Both the position numbers and the translations under genes were made by a program. The notes under the pieces are model-generated. The model had not been told where the DNA came from. It was given only the letters and a program-made list of their open reading frames with translations, and made no database searches. A stretch of DNA of 6,934 nucleotides, taken from NCBI GenBank assembly GCA_031260745.1, contig JAISKY010000309.1, forward strand, positions 1 to 6,934, read 5' to 3'. The stretch is from Oscillospiraceae bacterium. GTDB lineage: Bacteria; Bacillota; Clostridia; Oscillospirales; Oscillospiraceae. This document shows positions 1 to 5,801 of this stretch, in pieces. The first letter of the stretch is position 1. Each line of letters begins with the position of its first letter.

Positions 1-897
1 GATTTTGACGGATTGGCGTGCGGAACTCTGCTTGCGGAACTCGGCCTGATTGACGACGGGGTTAAATTCGTTCACCCAAAGGACATTCAGGACGGTCTTA
101 TTGAAGTCGATTCCAACGACATTCTCGCCAATATCCCGTACGTCAAAGGCTGCGGACTGTGGTTCGACCACCATTCCTCCGAAAGCGAGCGCCTCGGTTC
201 CGATATTGTGTTCGAGGGCGTAAGCCGTATCGAGGACAGCGCCGCCAGAGTTGTTTATGAATACTACGGCGGTAAGGCTAAACTCCCGCAATTTGAGGAG
301 ATGGTCGTCGCCGTGGATAAGGTTGACTCCGGTAAACTTTCCGCGGACGAAATACTTAATCCGGAGGGGTGGGTACTGCTTGGGTTTATTATGGACCCGC
401 GCACGGGACTTGGACGCTTCCGCGATTTCCGTATCAGTAACTTCAGTTTAATGGAGAAGCTGATAAAATCCTGCGCGACGCAAAGCATTACCGAGATTAT
501 CGCCGACTTCGACGTCGCGGAGCGCGTCAAACTTTACTTTGAGCAGGACACGCTGTTCCGTGAGATGGTAGGTAAATACACAAAAGTGGATAAAAATGTT
601 ATAATTACCGACTTGCGAGGTGTTGAACCCATCTATACAGGTAATCGTTTTTTAATCTACAGTCTTTACCCCCAACAGAATATTTCTTTGTGGATAGTTG
701 ACGGACGCGGCAAGCAGAACGCTCCCATTGCGGTCGGTTACAGTATCCTTAACAGGAGCGCAAAGACGGACGTGGGCGCGCTGATGCTGAAATACGGCGG
801 CGGCGGTCACCACAACGTCGGAACCTGCCAGGTAGACTACGCCGACGCTGATAAGGCAATCGCCGAAATCGTAGCCGAACTCGTAAAAAACGGCTAA
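1..897 (+). CDS. DHH-family phosphoesterase (exopolyphosphatase-like), 5'-truncated by the window edge
   Basis: The reading frame is open from base 1 and gives 298 residues before TAA. It begins inside the family's first metal-binding motif (DFDG, visible residues 1-4), so probably only about ten N-terminal residues are missing. The TTG at 13 is internal and not the start. Visible residues 56-58 are the diagnostic DHH triad in the context WFDHHSSE. The C-terminal DHHA1 domain carries a glycine-rich substrate motif GGGGHHNVGTC (from about residue 266). DHH enzymes are Mn-dependent cytoplasmic phosphodiesterases or phosphatases acting on polyphosphate, nanoRNA or cyclic dinucleotides. The DFDG variant, with no RecJ core extension or membrane segment, fits proteins usually annotated as exopolyphosphatase-like. 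NrnA-type nuclease activity cannot be excluded, so the substrate is unknown. It ends at a hairpin facing the convergent cobalamin operon. Confidence 0.85.
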   Translation, partial: DFDGLACGTLLAELGLIDDGVKFVHPKDIQDGLIEVDSNDILANIPYVKGCGLWFDHHSSESERLGSDIVFEGVSRIEDSAARVVYEYYGGKAKLPQFEEMVVAVDKVDSGKLSADEILNPEGWVLLGFIMDPRTGLGRFRDFRISNFSLMEKLIKSCATQSITEIIADFDVAERVKLYFEQDTLFREMVGKYTKVDKNVIITDLRGVEPIYTGNRFLIYSLYPQQNISLWIVDGRGKQNAPIAVGYSILNRSAKTDVGALMLKYGGGGHHNVGTCQVDYADADKAIAEIVAELVKNG

Positions 898-902
898 ACA
901 GC

Positions 903-945
903 TAAATGTAGTGGGGGTGAATCAAATTCGCCCCCACTATATTTA
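903..945. terminator. Bidirectional intergenic hairpin between convergent genes
   Basis: A near-perfect 19-bp stem (903-921 with 927-945) closes a 5-nt loop TCAAA. It has a run of five G facing five C and only two G-T wobbles. A-rich and T-rich ends flank the stem, but neither side has a long T-run. It starts six bases after the phosphoesterase stop codon and lies 42 bases beyond the end of the opposing Cys-rich gene. It therefore probably terminates or insulates both convergent transcripts. Bases 946-986 hold nothing recognisable. Confidence 0.8.
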
Positions 946-986
946 TCCGCTGAATCAGTTTCAGCATTACAGTCCGAACGTACTAT

Positions 987-1268
987 TTATGTCGGAGCTA
1001 TGCGTTTCGCTAACTCGGCAAGTTCCTTGAAGCGGCTGCCGATATACTGCGCGGAGCTTCGATTGTGAGGCGCTAAACATTCCGCGCAGTTTTTTATGCC
1101 GCTTTCAGTATACGTAAAGCCGCCGCCGCAACGCTCGCCGAGCGCGTACAGCGGACAATAGCAAAACAGACAATTGAAATTATCCGGGTCGTCGGTTTTA
1201 TGGCACGGAAAATACTCGCATTCCTTATGCGAGAAAAAAAACGCTTTTCTTTCATAGGTTTCGTTCAT
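987..1268 (-). CDS. Cysteine-rich small domain protein, probable metal-binding accessory of the cobalamin operon
   Basis: A 93-residue soluble protein with eight cysteines (17, 22, 33, 36, 38, 47, 61, 64) and nearby histidines (14, 23, 68). The order SHKECEYFPCHK, NCLFCYCPLY, CGGGF and IKNCAECLAPH matches, from memory, the 'cysteine-rich small domain' (zf-like) family. That family is often encoded beside cobalamin genes in anaerobic bacteria and archaea. Paired CxxC/CxC spacing implies Zn or Fe-S binding, and no catalytic residue is evident. The ATG lies three bases after the cbiP stop, and its ribosome binding site GGAG (1277-1280) lies within the end of cbiP, so it is translationally linked as last gene of the operon. 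A role in cobalt handling or as a partner of a late cobalamin enzyme is inference. Family call fairly sure, function unknown. Confidence 0.75.
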   Translation of the reverse strand: MNETYERKAFFFSHKECEYFPCHKTDDPDNFNCLFCYCPLYALGERCGGGFTYTESGIKNCAECLAPHNRSSAQYIGSRFKELAELAKRIAPT

Positions 1269-1271
1269 TAG

Positions 1272-2762
1272 TCATACTCCGCTATTCAGAATTTTGTAAA
1301 TCAACTCCATATCGAGGTTTTCGCGTATTCCCTTTGCTAACAGGTCATACTGACGGTCTTTGTACTCTTTCAGGTCGAACGCGGAGGTTTCCAAAGTAAC
1401 GCCTTTAACCTTGCAGAGCGCGTTGACCAACGCGGAACGGCACTCCGCGCTGTCAAAGAATCCGTGCAGATACGTACCGTAGATATTGCCGCTGAAACAG
1501 CCGTCGTACTGACCGTTTTCGAGCAGCGCGAGCGGTGAAGCTCCGTCGTTCAGCTTCGTCGCGCCCATATGAATTTCGTAGCCGTCAAGCGACGCGCCCG
1601 ACAACGGAGCTAACGCTCCGCCGAGCGTAAGAGTTTTCGCGGTTACTCTGGTACGGTGTTTTTCGGCGGCGAACTCCGTTTCGACCGGTAGCAATCCCAT
1701 ACCGCCGATTTCTCCGCCGCCCTCCGCGCCCTCCGAGTCAACGATAACCTCACCTAACATCTGATACCCGCCGCAAATGCCAACGATTACCGTACCGTTT
1801 TCGGCAAGCCGCTTAATCGCGCCCTCAAGCCCGCTTTGACGAATCAGACGCAAATCCGCGATTGTGCTTTTTGTACCGGGGATAATCACCATATCGGGAT
1901 TACCCAAATCAGAGGGCTGACGTACGTAACGTACGCCTACTCCGTCGGCGGCTTCAAGCGCGGCAAAGTCTGTGAAGTTCGAGATATGCGGCAGACGAAT
2001 CACCGCGACGTCAATAACCGCGTCGGGCTTAACGCGAGTCAAACGCTCGGATAAGCTGTCCTCATCGTCAATGTCCGCGTCAAGAAACGGCACTACGCCC
2101 GCGACTGGAACTCCGCACAAATCTTCCATCATCTTCAGGCCGGGACGCAGTATCTCCGCGTCACCTCTGAACTTGTTAATTATGACAGCTTTCAGATACT
2201 TGCGTTCGTCCTCGGTAAGCAGCGATACCGTACCGTAAAGTTGAGCGAATACGCCGCCCCGGTCAATATCGCCCACAAGCAGAACCGGAGCGTTCGCGAG
2301 CTTCGCCATACCCATATTGACAAATTCGTCTTTAGGCAGATTTACCTCTACCGGACTGCCCGCTCCCTCGATTACGATTATGTCATAATCCTCCGCAAGC
2401 GAGTCAAACGCCTTTTTAACGGAGGGAATAAGCTGTTGTTTCATATCATAGTATTTTACCGCGCCGACATTTCCGAATACTTCTCCGTTTACGATTACCT
2501 GAGAACCGACGTTGCTTACGGGTTTAAGCAGTATCGGGTTCATACGTACGTCGGGCTCGATACCCGCCGCCTCCGCCTGTACGACCTGAGCGCGTCCCAT
2601 CTCCAGTCCGTCCCGCGTGATGAAGGAGTTAAGCGCCATATTCTGAGCCTTAAACGGCGCGGCTTTATACCCGTCCTGTTTGAAAACTCTGCACAATCCC
2701 GCGGTTAGAATGCTCTTTCCCGCGTTTGACATTGTACCCTGAACCATAATCGCCTTTGCCAT
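1272..2762 (-). CDS. cbiP: Cobyric acid synthase, glutamine-dependent (CbiP/CobQ)
   Basis: 496 residues, normal for the family. It catalyses four ATP- and glutamine-dependent amidations (b, d, e and g side chains) of adenosylcobyrinic acid a,c-diamide to adenosylcobyric acid in the cytoplasm. The N-terminal dethiobiotin-synthetase-like ATPase domain opens with GTMSNAGKS (9-17) and contains IEGAGSP and VGDIDRGGVFAQ. The C-terminal class I glutamine amidotransferase domain has the nucleophile Cys330 in VGICGGYQMLG and the catalytic His433 in YLHGFF. An in-frame TTG exists at 2774, but the six-G Shine-Dalgarno run lies between it and the ATG at 2762. The ATG start also gives the typical MAKAIMVQGT opening, so I chose the ATG. 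It is the third operon gene, separated from cbiB by a 146-base repeat-like spacer and followed after three bases by the Cys-rich gene. No key residue is missing. Confidence 0.95.
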   Translation of the reverse strand: MAKAIMVQGTMSNAGKSILTAGLCRVFKQDGYKAAPFKAQNMALNSFITRDGLEMGRAQVVQAEAAGIEPDVRMNPILLKPVSNVGSQVIVNGEVFGNVGAVKYYDMKQQLIPSVKKAFDSLAEDYDIIVIEGAGSPVEVNLPKDEFVNMGMAKLANAPVLLVGDIDRGGVFAQLYGTVSLLTEDERKYLKAVIINKFRGDAEILRPGLKMMEDLCGVPVAGVVPFLDADIDDEDSLSERLTRVKPDAVIDVAVIRLPHISNFTDFAALEAADGVGVRYVRQPSDLGNPDMVIIPGTKSTIADLRLIRQSGLEGAIKRLAENGTVIVGICGGYQMLGEVIVDSEGAEGGGEIGGMGLLPVETEFAAEKHRTRVTAKTLTLGGALAPLSGASLDGYEIHMGATKLNDGASPLALLENGQYDGCFSGNIYGTYLHGFFDSAECRSALVNALCKVKGVTLETSAFDLKEYKDRQYDLLAKGIRENLDMELIYKILNSGV

Positions 2763-2795
2763 AATTCCCCCCAACGCAAACTTTTTTTATTTTTT

Positions 2796-2904
2796 AACCA
2801 CAGACGAACACAAATTAGCGTACTTGTCAGATAACGTATATTGGTTTTGCTCCGGCTATGAAATATCTGCTATTATTTGTGTTAATTCGCGTCTATTCGT
2901 GGTT
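2796..2904. repeat. Imperfect inverted repeat in the cbiB-cbiP spacer (dispersed-repeat-like)
   Basis: The 146-base spacer between cbiB and cbiP is filled by an imperfect palindrome. The left arm is about 2796-2817 and the right arm about 2874-2904. Blocks AACCAC/GTGGTT, AGACG/CGTCT and AACACAAA/TTTGTGTT pair, with two insertions in the right arm. The right arm itself consists of three degenerate 10-bp units (2872-2881, 2882-2891, 2892-2901) of consensus TTnATTCGTG. The roughly 56-base centre has no clear coding content. Motifs of this kind (ACCACGAATnnACGCGAAT, CTGTGGTTAAAAA) recur as dispersed non-coding repeats in many bacterial genomes; this is a recollection, not a search. In the operon mRNA it would fold into a hairpin just after the cbiB stop, able to act as a stability element or a partial terminator. 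I see no convincing internal promoter. Confidence 0.6.
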
Positions 2905-2908
2905 CGTA

Positions 2909-3886
2909 TCAAACCAAAAGAGCATAAGTCAGCAATATTGCCGCTCTGATTATCAGCGCAATCGCAAACAAAATAAACGCCGTCGCGTATAATAATTTGT
3001 GTGTCCTTAGAATATCGTCGCGTTCAATCGGGCGGTTATCGTCGCCGATATAGGGTTTTTCAACAAATTCGCCGAAATAGTACGCTCCGCCCGCGAGCCG
3101 TACGTTTAACGCTCCGGCGGTTGCCGCTTCGGTATGCGCGGAGTTCGGACTTGCGTGATTGCGGCGGTCACGCGGATAAATCTTTTTTGCGTTTTTATGG
3201 TCAAGTCCCGCAAACCTTGCCGCGAATATCATAACCCGGGCGCATACTCTGGCGGGAATATAATTCAGCGCGTCGTCAAGTTTTGCCGCGCATCGTCCGA
3301 AGTCTAAGTAACGCTCGTTCTTATAGCCGAGTATTGAGTCCATCGTACTCGCGGCTTTGAAAAAACAACCGAGCAACGCTCCGCCGATTGCCATATAGAG
3401 CAAGGGCGAGGCGATTCCATCTGCGGTATTCTCCGCGATTGTTTCTACTGCGGCTCTGCTGATTTCCGATTCGTCCAGTTGAGCGGTATCGCGTCCGACA
3501 ATCATCGACACAGCGAAGCGGGCTTTTTCAATATCTCCGGATTTTAGCGCGTCGTATACCGTCATACTTTCGACTTTCAGGCATTTTACCGCGATTAACT
3601 GCCAGCACAGCAAACTTTCCAACGCAAGTTTCAGCCACGGCGAAACTTTCCACGCTAAAATAAGAATCGCGCCGGGAATAGTAACGGATATTGCCAAAAC
3701 GCTGATAACCGTTAGGATTCCGCCCAGCCGCTTGTTTTTGAGCGTATAAAATACGCGTTCCAACGCGGAAATCAACGCTCCGACAGCTCGGATAATGTGG
3801 AACCAACCCTGCGGGTCGCCGATTATTAAATCCAGTACGAACCCGATAACTAACGCGATTGACGAGGACAACAGGAAGTCAGACAT
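2909..3886 (-). CDS. cbiB: Adenosylcobinamide-phosphate synthase, integral membrane protein (CbiB/CobD)
   Basis: 325 residues, normal length. The enzyme joins (R)-1-amino-2-propanol or its O-phosphate to the f propionate of adenosylcobyric acid, giving adenosylcobinamide (phosphate) at the inner membrane. Family signatures in order: IGDPQGWFH (22-30), AVETIAENTADGIASP (146-161), TMDSILGYKNERY (181-193), DDALNYIPAR (204-213) and SPNSAHTEAATAGAL (246-260). In the last, the usual Pro before EAA appears to be Thr. Hydrophobic stretches near 8-23, 55-80, 83-101, 158-177, 212-226 and 300-325 fit a polytopic membrane protein. The ATG overlaps the cbiA stop by one base (TAATG). A strong GGGAGG ribosome binding site (3894-3899) lies seven bases upstream, so translation is likely coupled to cbiA. 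Product call secure; whether the acceptor is aminopropanol or its phosphate cannot be told from sequence. Confidence 0.94.
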   Translation of the reverse strand: MSDFLLSSSIALVIGFVLDLIIGDPQGWFHIIRAVGALISALERVFYTLKNKRLGGILTVISVLAISVTIPGAILILAWKVSPWLKLALESLLCWQLIAVKCLKVESMTVYDALKSGDIEKARFAVSMIVGRDTAQLDESEISRAAVETIAENTADGIASPLLYMAIGGALLGCFFKAASTMDSILGYKNERYLDFGRCAAKLDDALNYIPARVCARVMIFAARFAGLDHKNAKKIYPRDRRNHASPNSAHTEAATAGALNVRLAGGAYYFGEFVEKPYIGDDNRPIERDDILRTHKLLYATAFILFAIALIIRAAILLTYALLV

Positions 3887-5226
3887 TACGTTGCCTCCCG
3901 ATTTGCGCGGTATTCGGACGCTTTGCGTACGAAAGTTTCCGCGAATGTTCGGTTAGCGTGAAAGTACAGGTGCGGAAATCCCGCGAACAGCGTTTCGCCG
4001 GAGTGTACGCAGTCAAGGCTATCGCCGCCGGAGGCTTTTAACGCCGTAAAACCCGAGCCGTAATCGTCGCTGTCGTAATAATGGAACTCGTGAACTCTGA
4101 TTCGCTCTCCCGATTTGCAGAGCAAATTGTCAGATTTCGCGGTAATCTCCGAATAACCGAAACGCTTCAAGCGTTCGGTTTTGAACGCTTCCGCGTGAAT
4201 CGCGCCGACCATAGGCGCGCCGTCAATTGTGTCGTGCAGATACATAAATCCGCCGCACTCCGCGATGGTTGGCAAACCGTTCCTGATTGCCGATAAAACG
4301 GATTGCAGCATAGACTTGTTCGCGGACAGCGCGTTAAGGTAAAGCTCCGGATAACCTCCGCAAAGGTACATACCGTCGATGTTATCCGGAAGTTGTTCGT
4401 CGTTCAGCGGACTGAAATATTTTATCTTACAGCCGAGTTCCGTCAAAAGCTCAAGATTTTCCGCGTACTTGAAACAAAACGCAGCGTCGTCCGCAACCGC
4501 GATAACCGTTTTTTTTGCGTTTGACCGCTCAGACTTTTCAGACGTCAACGCGAAATCTTCCGAACGGCTAAGCGTCAAAATCCCGTTAATGTCAATATAT
4601 TGCTCCGCGAGTTTACCCAACTTATTCAGTTTATCCTTAATATCGCTGATTTCACTAGCGGTAATCAGACCTAAGTGACGGCTACCGATTTCAAGCTCCC
4701 GCGATTTTGGCAGAAAACCAAGCGGAGTTACTCCGGCGTTCTCCGCGACCGGTTTCAGCAGTTCGTACATAGCCGCGGACGCGCCGTTAAAGATTATTCC
4801 GCAAATCCGGCTGTCTGATTTGTACTCCTTAAAGCCCTTAATCACAGCCCCGGCGGAGGTCAGCATACCGCTGACGTTAACCACCAGAACGACGTTTGAT
4901 TTAAGCGCGGCGGCGACGTCGTAGGTTCCGCAGTGTCCGTCCGAGCCTATGCCGTCGTAGTAACCCATTACGCCCTCAATTACCGAGATTTCTCCGGCGT
5001 GAGCGGCGAACAACTCTCTAAGCGTGTCGGAGCCGCAGAAGTACGGGTCAAGGTTGCGGGAGCTTACGCCGATTGCCTCGCGGTGAAACATCGGGTCAAT
5101 GTAATCCGGACCGCACTTGAACGCTGTTACGTTAAGCCCTCTCGCTTTCAGCGCGCTCAGCAACGCGCAGGTCACGGTAGTTTTGCCGCAGCCGGAGTGC
5201 GTACCCGCGATAAGAATCCTGTCCAA
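3886..5226 (-). CDS. cbiA: Cobyrinate a,c-diamide synthase (CbiA), TTG start
   Basis: 446 residues from the chosen start. It performs the ATP- and glutamine-dependent amidation of the a and c carboxylates of cobyrinic acid (or hydrogenobyrinate). The P-loop GTHSGCGKTT is at residues 8-17, followed by FKCGPDYIDPMFH and VIEGVMGYYDG, all typical of the CbiA ATPase domain. The C-terminal type I glutamine amidotransferase domain has Cys324 in AECGGFMYL and His423 in HLYFHAN. The start is a TTG at 5226, eight bases after GGGAG (5235-5239). The same frame stays open upstream to an ATG at 5304, but that would place the start inside the leader RNA hairpins and add 26 residues ahead of the P-loop. First gene of the operon, overlapping cbiB by one base. 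Expression is probably set by the cobalamin-riboswitch-like leader upstream. Confidence 0.94.
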   Translation of the reverse strand: MDRILIAGTHSGCGKTTVTCALLSALKARGLNVTAFKCGPDYIDPMFHREAIGVSSRNLDPYFCGSDTLRELFAAHAGEISVIEGVMGYYDGIGSDGHCGTYDVAAALKSNVVLVVNVSGMLTSAGAVIKGFKEYKSDSRICGIIFNGASAAMYELLKPVAENAGVTPLGFLPKSRELEIGSRHLGLITASEISDIKDKLNKLGKLAEQYIDINGILTLSRSEDFALTSEKSERSNAKKTVIAVADDAAFCFKYAENLELLTELGCKIKYFSPLNDEQLPDNIDGMYLCGGYPELYLNALSANKSMLQSVLSAIRNGLPTIAECGGFMYLHDTIDGAPMVGAIHAEAFKTERLKRFGYSEITAKSDNLLCKSGERIRVHEFHYYDSDDYGSGFTALKASGGDSLDCVHSGETLFAGFPHLYFHANRTFAETFVRKASEYRANREAT

Positions 5227-5234
5227 TTTATCCG

Positions 5235-5239
5235 CTCCC
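5235..5239 (-). promoter_or_regulatory. Ribosome binding site deciding the cbiA start
   Basis: GGGAG read on the - strand, with 8 bases between it and the TTG at 5226. It is the only good Shine-Dalgarno near the conserved P-loop. It lies immediately 3' of the terminator T-tract, so control acts by stopping the transcript before it rather than by masking the site. Confidence 0.75.
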
Positions 5240-5240
5240 G

Positions 5241-5275
5241 AAAAACAAATTTCCCCGGTATACTGAATACCGGGG
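5241..5275 (-). terminator. Rho-independent terminator in the cbiA leader (riboswitch expression platform)
   Basis: On the - strand, CCCCGGTAT (5275-5267) pairs perfectly with ATACCGGGG (5261-5253) around the loop TCAGT. It is followed after AAA by a T-rich tract (5249-5241, TTTGTTTTT). It lies about 110-140 bases after the predicted transcription start and just before the cbiA ribosome binding site, the usual place for a regulated terminator. Its 5' arm overlaps an alternative hairpin GGGGG-ATT-CCCCC (5284-5272), and the two cannot form together. Confidence 0.82.
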
Positions 5276-5284
5276 GAATCCCCC

Positions 5285-5385
5285 ATATCCTTTGGTATAC
5301 GCAAAGGTATATGAAACTTGGAACCCGGCTTTAACGGTGACGTACTCGCGAGGGAATTTCGCCCTGCTTACCCAACTTGGTTTGC
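5285..5385 (-). ncRNA. Putative class-II-like cobalamin riboswitch aptamer upstream of cbiA
   Basis: Read on the - strand, the RNA folds as follows: P2 AAAC (5383-5380) with GTTT (5317-5314); a CAAG joint; P3 TTGG (5375-5372) with CCAA (5321-5318); a GGGTAA-like J3/4; and P4 AGGG (5365-5362) with CCCT (5354-5351) around CGAAATT. An L5-side segment containing GTACG (5345-5341) and CACCGTTAAAG follows. P13 is then ATAT-A-CCTTTG (5312-5302) with CAAAGGATAT (5294-5285) and loop CGTATAC. CGTAT of this loop pairs with GTACG of L5 (one G-U), the kissing interaction expected of cobalamin riboswitches. The order and spacing resemble, from memory, the env8 hydroxocobalamin (Cbl-II) aptamer. The canonical B12-box is not present, and P1 is absent because the transcript starts at P2. 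Position before cbiA-cbiB-cbiP supports cobalamin sensing. Confidence 0.75.
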
Positions 5386-5389
5386 AAAT

Positions 5390-5418
5390 ATTATAGCTTC
5401 TCTCCGGTCAATTGTCAA
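5390..5418 (-). promoter_or_regulatory. Consensus sigma-70/sigma-A promoter of the cobalamin operon
   Basis: The -35 TTGACA (5418-5413) and -10 TATAAT (5395-5390) both match consensus and are separated by exactly 17 bases. Transcription should start near 5385-5383, which is the first base of the riboswitch P2 stem. Such a strong promoter implies that control is exerted after initiation, by the leader RNA. Confidence 0.88.
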
Positions 5419-5461
5419 GAGTAATTTCAGCTTGTTCTGAAAATAATCGGCAAACGTCACA

Positions 5462-5476
5462 CAAATGTAACATTTG
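5462..5476. promoter_or_regulatory. Perfect odd palindrome upstream of the small-ORF promoter, possible operator
   Basis: CAAATGT-A-ACATTTG is a perfect 7-bp inverted repeat with a one-base centre. It ends five bases before the -35 box of the rightward promoter. Its core TGTAACATT recurs at 5783-5791 upstream of the rapZ promoter. It could bind a dimeric regulator, but chance is not excluded in this AT-rich spacer. Confidence 0.35.
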
Positions 5477-5481
5477 AGGTA

Positions 5482-5509
5482 TTGACATTGCGGGGATATA
5501 TGCTATAAT
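5482..5509 (+). promoter_or_regulatory. Consensus promoter with extended -10 driving the small basic ORF
   Basis: TTGACA (5482-5487), a 16-base spacer and TATAAT (5504-5509), preceded by TGC (extended -10). It is divergent from the cobalamin promoter, with 63 bases between the two -35 boxes. The predicted start is near 5516, leaving a short leader before the ATG at 5549. Confidence 0.85.
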
Positions 5510-5548
5510 ATATCGGCAGTCAAAATTTAAGATAAAAAGGTGAAAAAT

Positions 5549-5761
5549 ATGAAAAAGTTCATTCCGTATGAAAAGCTGTCGAAAAAAGAGCGGCGGCTCC
5601 TGAACGCCGGCAGACGAGGCTCGTGGGGAGCGTTAAACCCGGTTACGCGAGTACCGCCCGACCCGAAAATCTACAACAGAGCGAAACAAAAGCGCCGAAC
5701 CGGCGATAACGAACGGTTTAGCGCTTTTTCGCGTTATTTGAGATTAGCTATATGGGGTTAA
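5549..5761 (+). CDS. Small, highly basic conserved-looking protein of unknown function
   Basis: 70 residues from the ATG at 5549, preceded by the ribosome binding site AAGGTG (5537-5542). A GTG at 5540 in the same frame overlaps that site and is rejected as start. The protein is rich in Lys/Arg: KKFIPYEKLSKKERRLLNAGRRG, then a central WGALNPVTRVPPDPKIYNRAKQ, then KRR and a hydrophobic tail ending in LRLAIWG. There is no signal peptide, Cys motif or enzyme signature. The arrangement 'WG-LNPVTR-P-P--YNR' reminds me of short uncharacterised Clostridia proteins, but I cannot name a family. The charge suggests nucleic-acid or ribosome binding (inference). It has its own strong promoter, pointing away from the cobalamin operon. 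No clear terminator follows, so transcripts may run on toward rapZ. Confidence 0.72.
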   Translation: MKKFIPYEKLSKKERRLLNAGRRGSWGALNPVTRVPPDPKIYNRAKQKRRTGDNERFSAFSRYLRLAIWG

Positions 5762-5801
5762 GGCAACCCGCAAAATATTTTTTGTAACATTCAAAAAACT
5801 G

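Noticed and set aside
2241..2708. 155-codon open frame on the + strand opposite cbiP
   Set aside because: It is a shadow of a clearly conserved gene, with no ribosome binding site and no recognisable domain.
2763..2774. TTG start of cbiP at 2774
   Set aside because: The run of six G that serves as ribosome binding site lies between this codon and the ATG at 2762, which gives the family-typical N terminus.
2872..2901. Three 10-bp units as a possible CRISPR-like array
   Set aside because: The units are adjacent, short and degenerate with no spacers, so they are part of the palindromic repeat.
3528..3806. 92-codon open frame on the - strand inside cbiB
   Set aside because: It is an alternative frame of the same strand within a fully conserved CbiB reading frame, with no independent start signals.
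5227..5304. Upstream ATG start for cbiA at 5304
   Set aside because: It would start translation inside P13 and run through the terminator hairpin, with no ribosome binding site there. The TTG at 5226 has GGGAG at the right distance and begins just before the P-loop.
4933..5334. 133-codon open frame on the + strand opposite the cbiA 5' end and leader
   Set aside because: It lies antisense to conserved P-loop coding sequence and to structured leader RNA, and its composition is explained by the reverse complement of those elements.
5321..5370. Resemblance of GCAGGGCGAAATTCCC to the FMN riboswitch (RFN element)
   Set aside because: The other conserved RFN segments are absent, the stem fits P4 of a cobalamin aptamer equally well, and the downstream genes are cobalamin genes, not riboflavin genes.
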